A stretch of DNA of 55,005 bases from Bacteroidales bacterium. Lineage in GTDB: Bacteria > Bacteroidota > Bacteroidia > Bacteroidales > Paludibacteraceae. Positions 18,622 to 28,980 of this stretch are shown here, in pieces. How positions within the stretch are numbered: the first letter of the stretch is position 1; the number at the start of each line of letters is the position of its first letter. The stretch is taken from contig JAAYSS010000001.1 in the NCBI GenBank assembly GCA_012518275.1, positions 1 to 55,005 of the forward strand. The letters are read 5' to 3'. Position numbers and translations under genes: made by a program. Below the pieces are notes generated by a model. The model was not told where the DNA came from, did not search any database, and saw only the letters and a list, made by a program, of their open reading frames with translations.

Positions 18622-18656
18622 AAAAAAGCACCTCAACCCGAAAGTTGAGATGCTTT
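18622..18656 (-). terminator. terminator of the carboxypeptidase-like domain gene
   Basis: On the minus strand an 11-bp stem (18654-18644 with 18637-18627) closes a 6-nt loop and is followed by a T-run at 18627-18622. The single non-Watson-Crick pair is U-G on the minus strand but A-C on the plus strand, which fixes the orientation. Confidence 0.85.
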
Positions 18657-18678
18657 CTAAAATACCTTTTGAAAAACT

Positions 18679-19026
18679 CTAAATTTGTTTCAACTTTATA
18701 TTAATTTTTGAAACTTCTTTGGAATCAATTTCAATCATCTGATCGGCATACGATATCATGCTTACGGTCAATTTTACTTTCCCGGGCTTTACATTTTTCA
18801 GAATAAAATTTCCATCTAAATCTGTATAAACCGTTTCACCGTCAACAGTTACAATTGCACCGGGCAATGTTTCATTCGTAACATGATCAATCACCAGTCC
18901 ATGTAGCGTCATCACACTCTCTACTGAAACTTCCGACTTAATCTCGGGTTCAGCTTTTGCCTTGTTAGTTGCATTTAACGAAAAACTAACCAACGTAACA
19001 ATGGTTAAAAATAATAATTTTTTCAT
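18679..19026 (-). CDS. secreted carboxypeptidase-regulatory-like domain protein
   Basis: A 115-residue exported protein: signal peptide (MKKLLFLTIVTLVSFSLNA), then a single CarboxypepD_reg-like beta-sandwich (LHGLVIDHVTNETLPGAIVT, YTDLDGNFILKNVKPGKVKL). The domain is usually found at the N-terminus of SusC-like receptors, but here it stands alone. Small stand-alone versions are frequent in Bacteroidetes and of unknown function. It has its own terminator and is apparently monocistronic. Confidence 0.85.
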   Translation of the reverse strand: MKKLLFLTIVTLVSFSLNATNKAKAEPEIKSEVSVESVMTLHGLVIDHVTNETLPGAIVTVDGETVYTDLDGNFILKNVKPGKVKLTVSMISYADQMIEIDSKEVSKINIKLKQI

Positions 19027-19123
19027 TTTTCTATTCTCACAAATTTATGATGCAAAGTAACGGCAAAGATATTACATAGATATTACATTTTGAATACAAT
19101 TGAATTAAGAATTTATTACAAAA

Positions 19124-19567
19124 CTACAAGAAAAGTCCGTTGATATACATCCAAATTACGTAACGAACAAACTTTCCGAGTAGCATGGCGAAGGCAACAA
19201 CATCCCATCTGCCACGAAGAAATCCTGCCGCAACAGCTATAACATCTCCAATGAACGGGACAAAAGAGAAGAAGACAAACCATTCGCCGTAACGGTGAAA
19301 TTTGGCTATAAATTCATCCAGTTTTTCTTTTTTTATGCGAAGATATTTTTCTATCCACTCTAATTTTCCTAATCTGCCGATGTAATAACTGGTCATTCCC
19401 CCACCCCAATTGCCCGCTGTTGCCACGAAAACGCACGTCCAAGGGTTGAGCTTTCCACCTAACACCATTGCAGAAAAAATAACTTCAGAGCTGAACGGAA
19501 CAACTGTAGCCGCTAAAAAAGAAGCCAAAAACAACCCGTAGTATCCCCATTCGGCAAACTCAATCAT
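19124..19567 (-). CDS. YqaA/DedA family membrane protein
   Basis: A 147-residue membrane protein of the SNARE-associated/VTT (DedA-like) family, with about four hydrophobic segments. The features WGYYGLFLASFLAATVVPFSSEV and the NWGGGMTSYYIGRLG segment match the YqaA subfamily. DedA relatives scramble or flip lipids, but YqaA itself is uncharacterised. It starts 4 bp after the stop of the upstream polytopic membrane protein, so the two are coexpressed. Confidence 0.9.
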   Translation of the reverse strand: MIEFAEWGYYGLFLASFLAATVVPFSSEVIFSAMVLGGKLNPWTCVFVATAGNWGGGMTSYYIGRLGKLEWIEKYLRIKKEKLDEFIAKFHRYGEWFVFFSFVPFIGDVIAVAAGFLRGRWDVVAFAMLLGKFVRYVIWMYINGLFL

Positions 19568-19571
19568 ACAA

Positions 19572-20555
19572 CTAAATAATTAGCAAATAAAATGCAAATA
19601 TAAAATTCACCGCACAGAGCACAATGAAAATAATGGAATTAAATTGTTTTTTGAGAAGTGTAAAAATATAGGCTGACAACATCGCAAATAAAAGGGCGGC
19701 GAAAGGCATATACGAAACAAAACTACTATGGCGAAATAAGATAAGAAGTATCACGGCAAACATTAATATCTTAATAAAGCTAAGCATGTTTCGCGTTTGA
19801 ATACTATCTTGTCTATTGTTTGCAGAAATTTGAATCAATGATGTGATTAGCACAAAAAACATTATAGCCACATATATAAATGTCGGAATGTTTCGATAGT
19901 TTAATAAGGAATAGTTCGTAACAAACTCCTGCACTTCGGGCAAAATATCTGTATGTCCAAAAATAAATATCAATGACGAAAAAAAGAGCGTCCAAGGAGT
20001 AATAAACCCAAAAATGGAAGCAAAGAACACCTTTCCTGAAAAACAATTTAAAAAAGCAAAACCTAACCAAAATACTACCGCCAACACCGCAAACTCAGGA
20101 ATCAAAAAAGAACTCAATGCTAAAAAGAAAAAACTAAGAAATGCTTGCTCTACACTCCTTTTGTCCTTATACATCCCCAAACTTAAGTAAAGCGCCAGCA
20201 ATGCAAAAGTTGCCCCCAACGCTGCCACATAATTACCGTAAGCAGGCAGCCAACAAACGGAGAGTAAAAGATAAATAAAGGTTGGTAAATAGGTGCGTGT
20301 TCTAATGATTGCAAACCGATTATTCATCTGAGCAATAATCATTGAATTGAGAACGATAATACCAAATGTAACCAAATTTGCTATTAATGATTTGGACGGT
20401 AATAGTGTTTCAGCAAAAGGACCGATATGCCCATGTATAACTTGCGGAAAATCATACAGCCAATAAAAACCCATGTATATGCCGAAGAAAATCACGTAAT
20501 AAAGGATTGTCATCGGTATAGTAGGTGAAATAATAGGCTGTAAATTAATTTTCAT
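19572..20555 (-). CDS. polytopic membrane protein, DUF6427-like
   Basis: A 327-residue protein with about nine or ten membrane segments and short loops. The conserved pattern ANLVTFGIIVLNSMIIAQMN, then the FAIIRTRTYLPTFIYLLL segment, resembles the Bacteroidetes DUF6427 group, though this is from memory of the family and not certain. No transport signature is recognised. It is cotranscribed with the YqaA-like gene (4-bp spacing). Confidence 0.78.
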   Translation of the reverse strand: MKINLQPIISPTIPMTILYYVIFFGIYMGFYWLYDFPQVIHGHIGPFAETLLPSKSLIANLVTFGIIVLNSMIIAQMNNRFAIIRTRTYLPTFIYLLLSVCWLPAYGNYVAALGATFALLALYLSLGMYKDKRSVEQAFLSFFFLALSSFLIPEFAVLAVVFWLGFAFLNCFSGKVFFASIFGFITPWTLFFSSLIFIFGHTDILPEVQEFVTNYSLLNYRNIPTFIYVAIMFFVLITSLIQISANNRQDSIQTRNMLSFIKILMFAVILLILFRHSSFVSYMPFAALLFAMLSAYIFTLLKKQFNSIIFIVLCAVNFIFAFYLLII

Positions 20556-20697
20556 GGGCTTTTGCTTTGAATCAACAAAAGTAAGAAAAAAAAGGATAGG
20601 AAGGAATGATTTTGTAAAAATGATAGATTTTTTAAAATCGATAGAGACGCTGAAAACAACGCCTCTACCTAAAAAATCAATAATCCGCTCTTAAATT

Positions 20698-22803
20698 TTA
20701 TTTCAACCCACGTTTTGTCAACAATGCATCGGGAGTTGGATCAGCACCGCGGAATGCACGATAAAGCTTCATCGGTTCTTCGCTGTCCCCTTTTTCAAGG
20801 ATATTCTTTTTGAACGATTCAGCTACTTCTCTATTAAAAATATCGCCGGTTTCCTTGAAAGCTTGGAAAGCATCAGCATCTAGCACGGCAGCCCACGTGT
20901 AGCTGTAATATCCGGCAGAATATCCGCCTTCAAAAATATGCTTGAAAATCGGGCTCTTGTAACGAACAATGATTTCCGGTATCATACCAATTTTGTCCAT
21001 GCTCGCCTTCTCAAATGCCGTTACATCGATATCAGCTGTATCCTTTTTCACATGATAATCCATATCAAGAAGCGAAGCTGAAAGCAATTCGGTGTTTACG
21101 AAACCTTGATTGAATGTTCCTGCTTTTTGGATTTTATCCATCAATTCTTGCGGCATCACTTCCCCTGTTTCGTAATGGAAAGCATAAGTTTTCATCACTT
21201 CGGGCTCCCAGCACCAGTTTTCCATCACTTGCGAAGGCAGCTCCACAAAATCGCGCGAAACGTTGGTACCCGAAAGCGAAGGATACGTGGAATTGGCCAG
21301 CAAGCCGTGAAGCGCGTGTCCAAATTCGTGGAATAATGTTTCAACTTCATCCATCGTCATCAGCGACGGTTTGTCGGAAGTCGGGCGGGTGAAATTACCC
21401 ACGTTCACAATAATCGGGCGGTGATTTACGCCATCTTTAATATATTGCTCCTTGAAGTTGCTCATCCAAGCGCCAACTGTTTTGCCGGGACGCGGGAAAT
21501 AGTCGGTATATAAAATTCCAATCAATTTTCCTTCGTCGTCAGTTACTTTGAAAACTTCCACATCTTTGTGGTAAACGGGCATTCCTTCCAGTTTCTCGTA
21601 ATGAAGTCCGTATAATTTCGTAGTTAAATCAAATACCCCTTTACGTACGTTTTCCAATTTGAAATACGGACGTAGTTCTTCTTCGTCCAAGTCAAATTTC
21701 TCTTTGCGAAGTTTTTCGGTGTAATACCACCAGTCCCAAGGTTCGAGTTTTTCGCCTTTACCTTCGGCATCCATCAGCTTTTGAAGTTCAGCTGCTTCAG
21801 CTTTTGCTTTAGCTACCGCCGGCGTCCAAACTTGATTCAGAAAACTGTAAACAGCATCGGGCGTTTTAGCCATCGTGTTATCCAAGATAAATGCAGCGGG
21901 ACTTTCAAAGCCGAGCAAATTAGCTTTTTTCACCCGAAGTTTCATAATTTTATTGATAACTTCTTTGTTGTCGTACTCGTTGTTGTTGTCACAACGATTT
22001 ACATAAGCCAAAAGCAGTTCTTTACGCAATTCACGGTTTTCGCCATACTGAAGCACAGGGATAAAGCTGGTTTTTGATACAGTAAACAACCACTGGCCGT
22101 CTTTGCCTTTTTCTTTCGCAGCTTCGGCGGCAGCCTGAATAACGCCTTCGGGCAGCCCTTTTAAATCTTCTTTGTCGGTTACAAACTTTTGATAGGCATT
22201 TGTTTCTGCCAAAATATTTTGTCCGAAAGTCAGTTCCAATGAACTTAATTCTTTGTTAATTTCACGAAGTTCTGCTTTTTGTTCGTTGTTCAAATCAGCG
22301 CCGCTGCGAATAAAACGTTTGTAGATTTTATCCAAAACGCGCTCTTGCTCAGGGTTAAGACCAAGCGTTTCTACTTCGCTTTGAATGGCTTTCACACGCT
22401 GAAACAGTTTATCATTCAGGTAAACATTATCACTATGCTCGGTCAGTTTAGGTGTAATTTCCTGCGCAATTTTGTTCATTTCATCGTTAGTTTCAGACGA
22501 TTGCAGGTTATAGAAAACCAATGCAACTTTATTCAGCAGTTCACCACTGTACTCCAACGCTTCAATGGTGTTAGCAAAAGTAGGTGCCTCGGAATTATTG
22601 GCAATACTGTCAATTTCAGCCTGATGCAGCTTAATTCCTTCTTCGAAGGCAGGCATATAATGTTCGTTTTTGATTTTTTCAAAAGGCGGAGCTTCATACT
22701 CGTTGGTGTAGGCTTGAAAAAATGGATTATCCGACTTGCCGGATTTCCCTGTACAGCCTACAATAATCGATGCAATCATCATGATTAAAACTAGTTTTTT
22801 CAT
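20698..22803 (-). CDS. dcp: M3 family peptidyl-dipeptidase (Dcp-like), lipoprotein
   Basis: A 701-residue zinc metallopeptidase of family M3. The lipoprotein signal (MKKLVLIMMIASIIVGC) predicts attachment to a membrane on the periplasmic side, unlike the cytoplasmic E. coli enzyme. The zinc motif H492-E-F-G-H496 sits in ETLFHEFGHALHGLL, with the downstream Glu in the ENWCWEPEVM segment and the substrate-binding HYETGE and YSAGYYSYTWA regions. The enzyme releases C-terminal dipeptides. The length is normal. A TATTTTTG box on the minus strand at 22854-22847 is a likely promoter. Confidence 0.95.
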   Translation of the reverse strand: MKKLVLIMMIASIIVGCTGKSGKSDNPFFQAYTNEYEAPPFEKIKNEHYMPAFEEGIKLHQAEIDSIANNSEAPTFANTIEALEYSGELLNKVALVFYNLQSSETNDEMNKIAQEITPKLTEHSDNVYLNDKLFQRVKAIQSEVETLGLNPEQERVLDKIYKRFIRSGADLNNEQKAELREINKELSSLELTFGQNILAETNAYQKFVTDKEDLKGLPEGVIQAAAEAAKEKGKDGQWLFTVSKTSFIPVLQYGENRELRKELLLAYVNRCDNNNEYDNKEVINKIMKLRVKKANLLGFESPAAFILDNTMAKTPDAVYSFLNQVWTPAVAKAKAEAAELQKLMDAEGKGEKLEPWDWWYYTEKLRKEKFDLDEEELRPYFKLENVRKGVFDLTTKLYGLHYEKLEGMPVYHKDVEVFKVTDDEGKLIGILYTDYFPRPGKTVGAWMSNFKEQYIKDGVNHRPIIVNVGNFTRPTSDKPSLMTMDEVETLFHEFGHALHGLLANSTYPSLSGTNVSRDFVELPSQVMENWCWEPEVMKTYAFHYETGEVMPQELMDKIQKAGTFNQGFVNTELLSASLLDMDYHVKKDTADIDVTAFEKASMDKIGMIPEIIVRYKSPIFKHIFEGGYSAGYYSYTWAAVLDADAFQAFKETGDIFNREVAESFKKNILEKGDSEEPMKLYRAFRGADPTPDALLTKRGLK

Positions 22804-22846
22804 TTGTATTCAGTATTTTTTGAGTTGTTTTTATTAATTTGATTCA

Positions 22847-22854
22847 CAAAAATA
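22847..22854 (-). promoter_or_regulatory. dcp promoter -7 box
   Basis: The minus strand reads TATTTTTG from 22854 to 22847, matching TAnnTTTG, about 45 nt upstream of the start codon. No clear -33 box was found. Confidence 0.45.
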
Positions 22855-22919
22855 TGCAAATTATTACACATTAGCCTAAAATTTAAGACTTATTTTCTTA
22901 AAATGAGTTTGTCAGGTCG

Positions 22920-23846
22920 TCAGCTTAACAATTTCCGAACCGTTTCGCGGTCCTTTTTTAGTTGTTTAACCAGTTCATCCACACCGTTAAATTTTTTCTC
23001 ATCACGAATACGACTGATGCATTCTATTTTAATCGACTGGTCGTAAATATCAGCATTAAAATCAATGATGTGGACTTCCATATTTAACTGATTATCTGAA
23101 GAAAAGGTAGGTCGGTATCCGATATTCATCATTCCTTGGTATGCACGGTCTTTCACGTACACACGTACGGCGTAAACTCCCACAGCCGGAATAATTTTTT
23201 CCTTGTTTTCAAGCCGAAGGTTAGCAGTAGGGAAACCTATGGTCCTTCCTTTTTTATACCCGCCAATTACTTTTCCCACAAAGGCATAAGGATAGGTTAA
23301 AAGCATGTTTGCCAATGCAATATCTCCAACTGTGAGTGCTTTCCTGATTCTCGAACTGCTAAAATGTTCGTCACTCTCAAATGTGAATTTTTCCGCCTGA
23401 ATAACGTTCATTCCCAACCGAGCACCGTAAAGTTTATATTCATCGAAACCTTCTTCTCTGTTGTGCCCAAACCGATGGTCATAGCCCACAAATAAAGTAC
23501 TGACTTTCAATCTATCAAACAGTATTTTTTCAATAAACTCTTGTGCTGAAAGTCGCGACATCGCTATAGAAAAATCAAGCACAACACACGCATCAATCCC
23601 TGTAGATTCAAATAGCTCAAGTTTTTCGTTCAATGTGGTAAGCAGTCGGGGCTGAAATTCACTTTTTAAGATTTTACGCGGATGTTCACTGAATGTTACA
23701 GCTACCGAAACGTGCTGCAACCGTCGGGCTTCCTTTTTCACTTCGTTTAGAAGAAAACGATGTCCGCCATGCACTCCGTCAAAAAAACCCATGGTAGCCA
23801 CACATTTATCCCAAGGGACAGCATCATTGTGTTTGAAAATTAACAT
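22920..23846 (-). CDS. ribF: bifunctional riboflavin kinase/FAD synthetase
   Basis: A 308-residue cytoplasmic enzyme converting riboflavin to FMN and FMN to FAD. The N-terminal adenylyltransferase domain has the nucleotide motif GFFDGVHGGHRFLL and SSSRIRKAL. The C-terminal riboflavin kinase domain (from about 185) shows GKVIGGYKKGRTIGFPTANL and the ending KKDRETVRKLL. The length is normal. It follows the HAD phosphatase gene by 48 bp on the same strand, so both may be in one transcript. Confidence 0.96.
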   Translation of the reverse strand: MLIFKHNDAVPWDKCVATMGFFDGVHGGHRFLLNEVKKEARRLQHVSVAVTFSEHPRKILKSEFQPRLLTTLNEKLELFESTGIDACVVLDFSIAMSRLSAQEFIEKILFDRLKVSTLFVGYDHRFGHNREEGFDEYKLYGARLGMNVIQAEKFTFESDEHFSSSRIRKALTVGDIALANMLLTYPYAFVGKVIGGYKKGRTIGFPTANLRLENKEKIIPAVGVYAVRVYVKDRAYQGMMNIGYRPTFSSDNQLNMEVHIIDFNADIYDQSIKIECISRIRDEKKFNGVDELVKQLKKDRETVRKLLS

Positions 23847-23894
23847 TTCAGACTTTTAATTTCAGGAAGTTTTCTTCGTGTTCGGATTTTTATT

Positions 23895-24530
23895 CTATTG
23901 GATTTTTTTCAGAAATTCCCACTCTTCTATGCTTGAATACGGTTTGACATATTCCGCATTGAAATTCAACGCATTTGCAGCTTTTACATTATGAATTCCA
24001 TCGTCCAGAAACAAGCACTCTTCGGCTTTCAATCCGGCATCTTTCAGCAAAGCTTCAAAAATTTCCGGCTCCGGCTTGTTGGTTCCCATCTTGTACGAAA
24101 GGTAGCATTTATCAAAATAATCTTCTATTTGGTACCCATCTCGATTGAAGAAATTTTTTCTGCAATGTTCAAATGAAAGCTCGTTCGTATTGCTGAGCAT
24201 AAGTACGCGGTATTTCTTTTTCAAGTCCAATAACAGGCGTAATTTTTCTTCCGACACATCCACGAGTAACGAATTCCATGCATAATTTATCTGTTCGTCA
24301 GACACGGTTTCTGTGGAAAATTTTCTAATCTCTGCACGAAACTCGTCGCTTGAAATTTCACCCCGCTCATACTGTAAGATAAAATCTTTCTGAAGCGTGG
24401 TGCTGACAAGCGAATCCATGTTTTTTACCCCTATTTTTTTAAAGTTATTGATGCAAAGATTCCAATCCAGATTTACAATCACCCCGCCCAAATCGAAAAT
24501 TAAAGTAGTGATGGTGTTTTTTAAATTCAT
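23895..24530 (-). CDS. HAD superfamily hydrolase (YihX-like)
   Basis: A 211-residue haloacid dehalogenase-type phosphatase. Motif I is IFDLGGVIVNLDW, motif II MLSNTN, motif III the Lys in YKMGTNKPEPEIF, and motif IV LFLDDGIHNVKAA. Motif I reads DLG where most phosphatases have DxD, as in the YihX group that acts on sugar phosphates. The HAD cap is helical (residues about 20-85). The substrate is unknown. The downstream ribF suggests a role around flavin nucleotide phosphates, but this is speculative. Confidence 0.9.
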   Translation of the reverse strand: MNLKNTITTLIFDLGGVIVNLDWNLCINNFKKIGVKNMDSLVSTTLQKDFILQYERGEISSDEFRAEIRKFSTETVSDEQINYAWNSLLVDVSEEKLRLLLDLKKKYRVLMLSNTNELSFEHCRKNFFNRDGYQIEDYFDKCYLSYKMGTNKPEPEIFEALLKDAGLKAEECLFLDDGIHNVKAANALNFNAEYVKPYSSIEEWEFLKKIQ

Positions 24531-24739
24531 TGCTTTTAACTTGCTATTGATTGTTTTTAATAAACGTTGCGCAAAGATAGCAATTTTTCTTGCAAATCTT
24601 ATTAGAGCTAATGGCTTAGGAAAAAATACAGTAGTCCCAAAAACCTAACACTATGTTTGTTGCTCATTAACACCCCAACATAAGTAAGAAAGAAAAAGGC
24701 TTCACACTTTCTGTGCAAAACCTTAATTTATAACTTAGT

Positions 24740-24813
24740 GGGCCCAACTGGACTTGAACCAGTGACCCCCTGATTATGAGTCAGGTGCTACTAACCAGCT
24801 GAGCTATGGGCCC
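24740..24813 (-). tRNA. tRNA with CAU anticodon (elongator Met or Ile2)
   Basis: The 74-nt minus-strand cloverleaf has acceptor arms GGGCCCA and TGGGCCC, D arm GCTCAGCTGGTTAGTAGC, anticodon stem CCTGA/TCAGG with loop CTCATAA, and T arm with loop TTCAAGT. The discriminator is A, and CCA is not encoded. CAU can be elongator methionine or lysidine-modified isoleucine. The loop fits both, so the identity is left open. Confidence 0.95.
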
Positions 24814-24835
24814 TACGTTTTATTCAAACGGACTG

Positions 24836-24865
24836 CAAAGTTAAGATATTTTCAAGATATACAAA
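24836..24865 (-). promoter_or_regulatory. tRNA promoter
   Basis: On the minus strand TTTG (24865-24862) lies 18 bp upstream of TAACTTTG (24843-24836), a near-canonical Bacteroidetes promoter 23 bp before the tRNA. Confidence 0.65.
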
Positions 24866-24932
24866 AATTAAAAAAACAAAAAGCAAGATAAAATTTCTTT
24901 TAACCTGCCTTCTACTATTGTTTTCACCTCTC

Positions 24933-25817
24933 CTACTCCTGCCCAAACGAGCCTCCGATAATGTCCAATAATTCGTTCGTAATGGCTTGCTGACGAGATT
25001 TGTTATACTGTAAATCAAGCTCTTGCAATAAATCATCTGCGTTATCGGTAGCTATTTGCATGGCAATGGCACGTGCAGCATGTTCTGATGCTGCAGAATC
25101 GAGAGATGCCGTGTAAAGTTTTAAGCGAATCACCAAAGGAATCAACTCCTTAATTATAGCTTCTCTATCCGGTTCTATCAAATAATAGTGATTTATGTTA
25201 GGTGCATCTGCTGATGGTTTGCTTAAAGCATCTAATTCAATTGGTAAAAACGTATTTTGAACTAAAACCTGTGAACTTTTACTTTTGAAATGGTGGTAAA
25301 TTAATTCCACTTTATCTACATCATTTTTCAGGAAACTATCCATCAATCTGTCCGCAAGCTTTTGCGATGCCTTATAATTAGGCGTATCTGCCATATCGTC
25401 AAAATTTTCCACAACAGGGAAACCTAATTTTTTTACAACTTGCCTAATTTTTTTCCCAATTGGAAATATCAAGATATTCTCTTTTCCCAAATTTTTGTAG
25501 TTTTCAACGGCTGTAGTCAGTTTTCTGGCAACGTTAGAATTGAAACTGCCACATAAACTTGAATTTGAAGAAAACACAACAATCGCCACACGTTGCACTT
25601 CTCTTTGTACTGCAAAAACCGACGTTGTCTCTTCCTCTTCGGCACTCAGAAAATTTGTAAGAATGTAACCCATCTTTTGCTCATAAGGATAAAAGTTCTC
25701 AATCTGCTTTTGCGCTTTACGCAATTTAGCAGACGCAACCATCATCATCGCAGATGTGATTTTCTGCGTTGATTTTACAGATTGTATTCTCGATTTTATT
25801 TCCTTTAATGAAGCCAT
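24933..25817 (-). CDS. atpG: F-type ATP synthase subunit gamma
   Basis: A 294-residue central stalk subunit that rotates inside the alpha3beta3 hexamer. The N-terminal coiled coil (MASLKEIKSRIQSVKSTQKI, TSAMMMVASAKLRKAQ) and the C-terminal helix (EHAARAIAMQIATDNADDLL through SRQQAITNELLDIIGG) are conserved. It is the last gene of the ATP synthase operon, 70 bp after atpA. Confidence 0.98.
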   Translation of the reverse strand: MASLKEIKSRIQSVKSTQKITSAMMMVASAKLRKAQKQIENFYPYEQKMGYILTNFLSAEEEETTSVFAVQREVQRVAIVVFSSNSSLCGSFNSNVARKLTTAVENYKNLGKENILIFPIGKKIRQVVKKLGFPVVENFDDMADTPNYKASQKLADRLMDSFLKNDVDKVELIYHHFKSKSSQVLVQNTFLPIELDALSKPSADAPNINHYYLIEPDREAIIKELIPLVIRLKLYTASLDSAASEHAARAIAMQIATDNADDLLQELDLQYNKSRQQAITNELLDIIGGSFGQE

Positions 25818-25886
25818 TTATCAGATTGTTTGACTAATAGACATCGGACTATCAAAACTTATAAACTCCTAACTCAAAACTACAAA

Positions 25887-27467
25887 CTATAGCCTTCCCG
25901 CTACATCTTCGGCTACCTTTTCCAAAATAGAAGTTACATTATCATCAATCACACCTTTTTTAATCACATCCAGTACATCTTCCTGATGAAGCATTTCAAG
26001 TGTGTTCAAAAATTCTTTTTCAAAGTCATCCACTTTATCAAGCGGCACTTTTGAAAGCAATCCGTGAGTTCCACAATAAAGCACTGCAACCTGTTTTTCC
26101 ACCGGCATCGGCTTATGAAGCGGCTGAACAAGCAGTTTGGTGTTTTTTTGACCTTTGTCAATGGTCATCGCTGTTACCGGATCCATATCGCTTCCAAACT
26201 TCGTAAACGCTTCCAATTCACGGAATTGAGCTTGGTCGATTTTCAGCGTACCTGCCACTTTTTTCATCGCTTTAATCTGAGCATTTCCACCAACACGTGA
26301 TACCGAAATTCCCACGTTAATAGCAGGGCGATTGCCTTGATTAAACAAATCAGTGTCCAAAAAAATCTGCCCGTCAGTAATAGAAATAACGTTGGTGGGA
26401 ATATAGGCAGACACGTCACCCGCCTGTGTTTCAATAACCGGCAACGCTGTAAGCGAACCACCGGCTTTTACCTTGCCTTTGAGACTTTCTGGCAAGTCGT
26501 TCATTTGTTCGGCAACTTCCTGCTGATTAATAATTTTGGCAGCACGTTCTAACAAACGCGAGTGCAAGTAAAAAATATCACCCGGATATGCTTCACGACC
26601 TGACGGACGGCGCAAAATCAACGAAACCTCACGATAAGCCACAGCCTGTTTCGAAAGGTCATCGTAAATAACCAATGCATGGCGACCAGTATCACGAAAA
26701 TACTCACCAATGGCAGCGCCTGCAAAAGGTGCATAATACTGCAATGCTGCCGGGTCAGATGCATTAGCTGCTACTACGATGGTGTAGTCCATCGCGTTGT
26801 GTTCACGAAGTGTTTGTACAATATTGGCTACGGTTGAGCCTTTTTGACCAATAGCCACGTAGACACAGTATATCGGATCACCCTCTTCAAAATTACGACG
26901 CTGATTTATGATGGTATCAACAGCAATACTCGTTTTCCCGGTCTGGCGGTCACCGATGATAAGCTCACGCTGTCCGCGCCCGATTGGAATCATCGCGTCA
27001 ATCGCCTTCAAGCCTGTTTGCAAAGGCTGATTCACCGGCTGGCGGTAAATTACCCCCGGGGCTTTGCGTTCCAACGGCATTTCGAGCAACTCTCCACCTA
27101 CTTTACCACGGCCATCCAAGGCTTGCCCAAGCGGATTTATAACACGCCCAAGCATACCTTCTCCCACAAAAATGGAAGCCACACGTTTGGTGCGTTTTAC
27201 GGTATCGCCCTCTTTGATTTCGCTGGAAGGACCTAACAAAACAGCCCCCACGTTATCCTCTTCTAAGTTCATGACGATGGCTTGAATGCCGTTTTCGAAT
27301 TCAAGCAGTTCGTTGGATTCAGCATTTTGCAAGCCGTAAATACGTACTACACCGTCACTTACTTGCAACACCGTACCAATTTCATCAAATTGGATACCGC
27401 TGTCGATTCCCTTAAGCTGCAAACGTAAAATTTCAGAAACTTCGCTAACTTTTATTTTATCTGACAT
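25887..27467 (-). CDS. atpA: F-type ATP synthase subunit alpha
   Basis: A 526-residue non-catalytic hexamer subunit. The Walker A motif [15 protein letters not shown], the beta-barrel domain ([19 protein letters not shown]) and the alpha signature [14 protein letters not shown] are present. It lies seventh of eight subunit genes in the operon. The length is slightly above E. coli's 513. Confidence 0.98.
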   Translation of the reverse strand: MSDKIKVSEVSEILRLQLKGIDSGIQFDEIGTVLQVSDGVVRIYGLQNAESNELLEFENGIQAIVMNLEEDNVGAVLLGPSSEIKEGDTVKRTKRVASIFVGEGMLGRVINPLGQALDGRGKVGGELLEMPLERKAPGVIYRQPVNQPLQTGLKAIDAMIPIGRGQRELIIGDRQTGKTSIAVDTIINQRRNFEEGDPIYCVYVAIGQKGSTVANIVQTLREHNAMDYTIVVAANASDPAALQYYAPFAGAAIGEYFRDTGRHALVIYDDLSKQAVAYREVSLILRRPSGREAYPGDIFYLHSRLLERAAKIINQQEVAEQMNDLPESLKGKVKAGGSLTALPVIETQAGDVSAYIPTNVISITDGQIFLDTDLFNQGNRPAINVGISVSRVGGNAQIKAMKKVAGTLKIDQAQFRELEAFTKFGSDMDPVTAMTIDKGQKNTKLLVQPLHKPMPVEKQVAVLYCGTHGLLSKVPLDKVDDFEKEFLNTLEMLHQEDVLDVIKKGVIDDNVTSILEKVAEDVAGRL

Positions 27468-27539
27468 TTTTATATTTTCGATTTACAATTTTCGATTGAT
27501 GTTAGAAAGCTTAATTACCAAATTAGTTAAAAATCTACA

Positions 27540-28094
27540 TCAAACTATCCTTCGGTTTCTTTCGATATACTCGTTTTTTATCCGTTTTAACTGGCTGGAA
27601 ATACTTGCATCCCAGCGCACATGGTCCACCTCGAGTTTGAAACCGCCCAATATCTCAGGGTCTACTATTTTTTCAAGCTCTAATGTTCCGCCGACCTGAT
27701 TTGTCACTAAATGAATCAATCGTTTTTCCGTTGCTTCATCCACTTCATGGGCTGTTGTGAGCACTCCATGTCGAATATTTTTTTGTGCGCGGTAAAGATC
27801 AATGAATTTCAACATGATATTCTGAATCTGACTTTCGCGCTTATTTTTTAACAATAAATCTGTAAAAACACGAAAAGCCTGACTCACATCCCCACCAGCA
27901 GCATTCAGAATTAATGCTCGTTTTTCATTATGGGGAACAACCGGATTTTCAAGCATATGTCTTAACTCGCTCATTTTTGAAAACATAAGCGTAAGCAATT
28001 TTGCTTCAGCATACACTTCTTCCAACGAATTTGTTTCTTTAGCAAATCCGAGCAAAGCTGTTGCATATCTGGCTGATATAAGTCCGGCATTCAT
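27540..28094 (-). CDS. atpH: F-type ATP synthase subunit delta
   Basis: A 184-residue peripheral stalk subunit joining subunit b to the top of F1 (OSCP-like). The N-terminal helical bundle (ISARYATALLGFAKETNSLE) and the C-terminal signature DPEILGGFKLEVDHVRWDAS are typical. Its operon position between atpF and atpA supports the call. Confidence 0.95.
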   Translation of the reverse strand: MNAGLISARYATALLGFAKETNSLEEVYAEAKLLTLMFSKMSELRHMLENPVVPHNEKRALILNAAGGDVSQAFRVFTDLLLKNKRESQIQNIMLKFIDLYRAQKNIRHGVLTTAHEVDEATEKRLIHLVTNQVGGTLELEKIVDPEILGGFKLEVDHVRWDASISSQLKRIKNEYIERNRRIV

Positions 28095-28168
28095 TGTTTA
28101 TAGATTGATTTTTAGCAAATTAGCAATAAAGAAAGCATATTTTTCGGATATTAATCCCGATGAGCTGC

Positions 28169-28663
28169 TTAACCAAGATTGATTTCGTCCAGTAGTCGGT
28201 CTATCATATTCATTTGGCTTTCTTTTTCATTCAAGTTGTCGCGCAACACTTTTTCAGCAATATCAACGGAAAGTATTGCCACTTCACGTCTTATCTGGCG
28301 GATGGCATCTTCTTTCTCCAAATTGATTTGTTCGCGTGCACTTGCAATAATTTTGGTGGCTTCTTCTCCGGCTTTATCCTTCGCTACTTCCAGAATTTTG
28401 TCGCGCGATTTTGCCGCTTCGGCAAGGATTGCTGCCTGTTCAATACGTGCTTGCTCAAGTATTGCATCACTATCGGCTTTCACGCGGGCAAGTTCATCCT
28501 TGGCTTGACGCGCCGCAATCAGCGATTCGTCAATAAACTGATTCCGCTTCTCAACGCCTTTTAATATGGCAGGCCAAGCATATTTAGCCAACACATAAAA
28601 AACCACGAGAAAAGGGATAAGCATCCAGAAAAGTAACCCAACCTCAGGTGTGAAAAGTTCCAT
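28169..28663 (-). CDS. atpF: F-type ATP synthase subunit b
   Basis: A 164-residue peripheral stalk subunit with one N-terminal membrane helix (LLFWMLIPFLVVFYVLAKYAW) and a long charged coiled coil to the C-terminus (ARQAKDELARVKADSDAILE onwards). It is separated from atpE by a single base. Only one b-type gene is present, so the stalk is presumably a homodimer. Confidence 0.96.
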   Translation of the reverse strand: MELFTPEVGLLFWMLIPFLVVFYVLAKYAWPAILKGVEKRNQFIDESLIAARQAKDELARVKADSDAILEQARIEQAAILAEAAKSRDKILEVAKDKAGEEATKIIASAREQINLEKEDAIRQIRREVAILSVDIAEKVLRDNLNEKESQMNMIDRLLDEINLG

Positions 28664-28664
28664 A

Positions 28665-28943
<279 letters not shown>

Positions 28944-28980
28944 TTATAAAAATATTTTATCCTAAAATTATTTCAAAATA

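Noticed and set aside
22279-22788. 169-codon open frame opposite dcp
   Set aside because: It lies entirely antisense to a well-conserved peptidase gene and has no recognisable domain. It is a compositional shadow.
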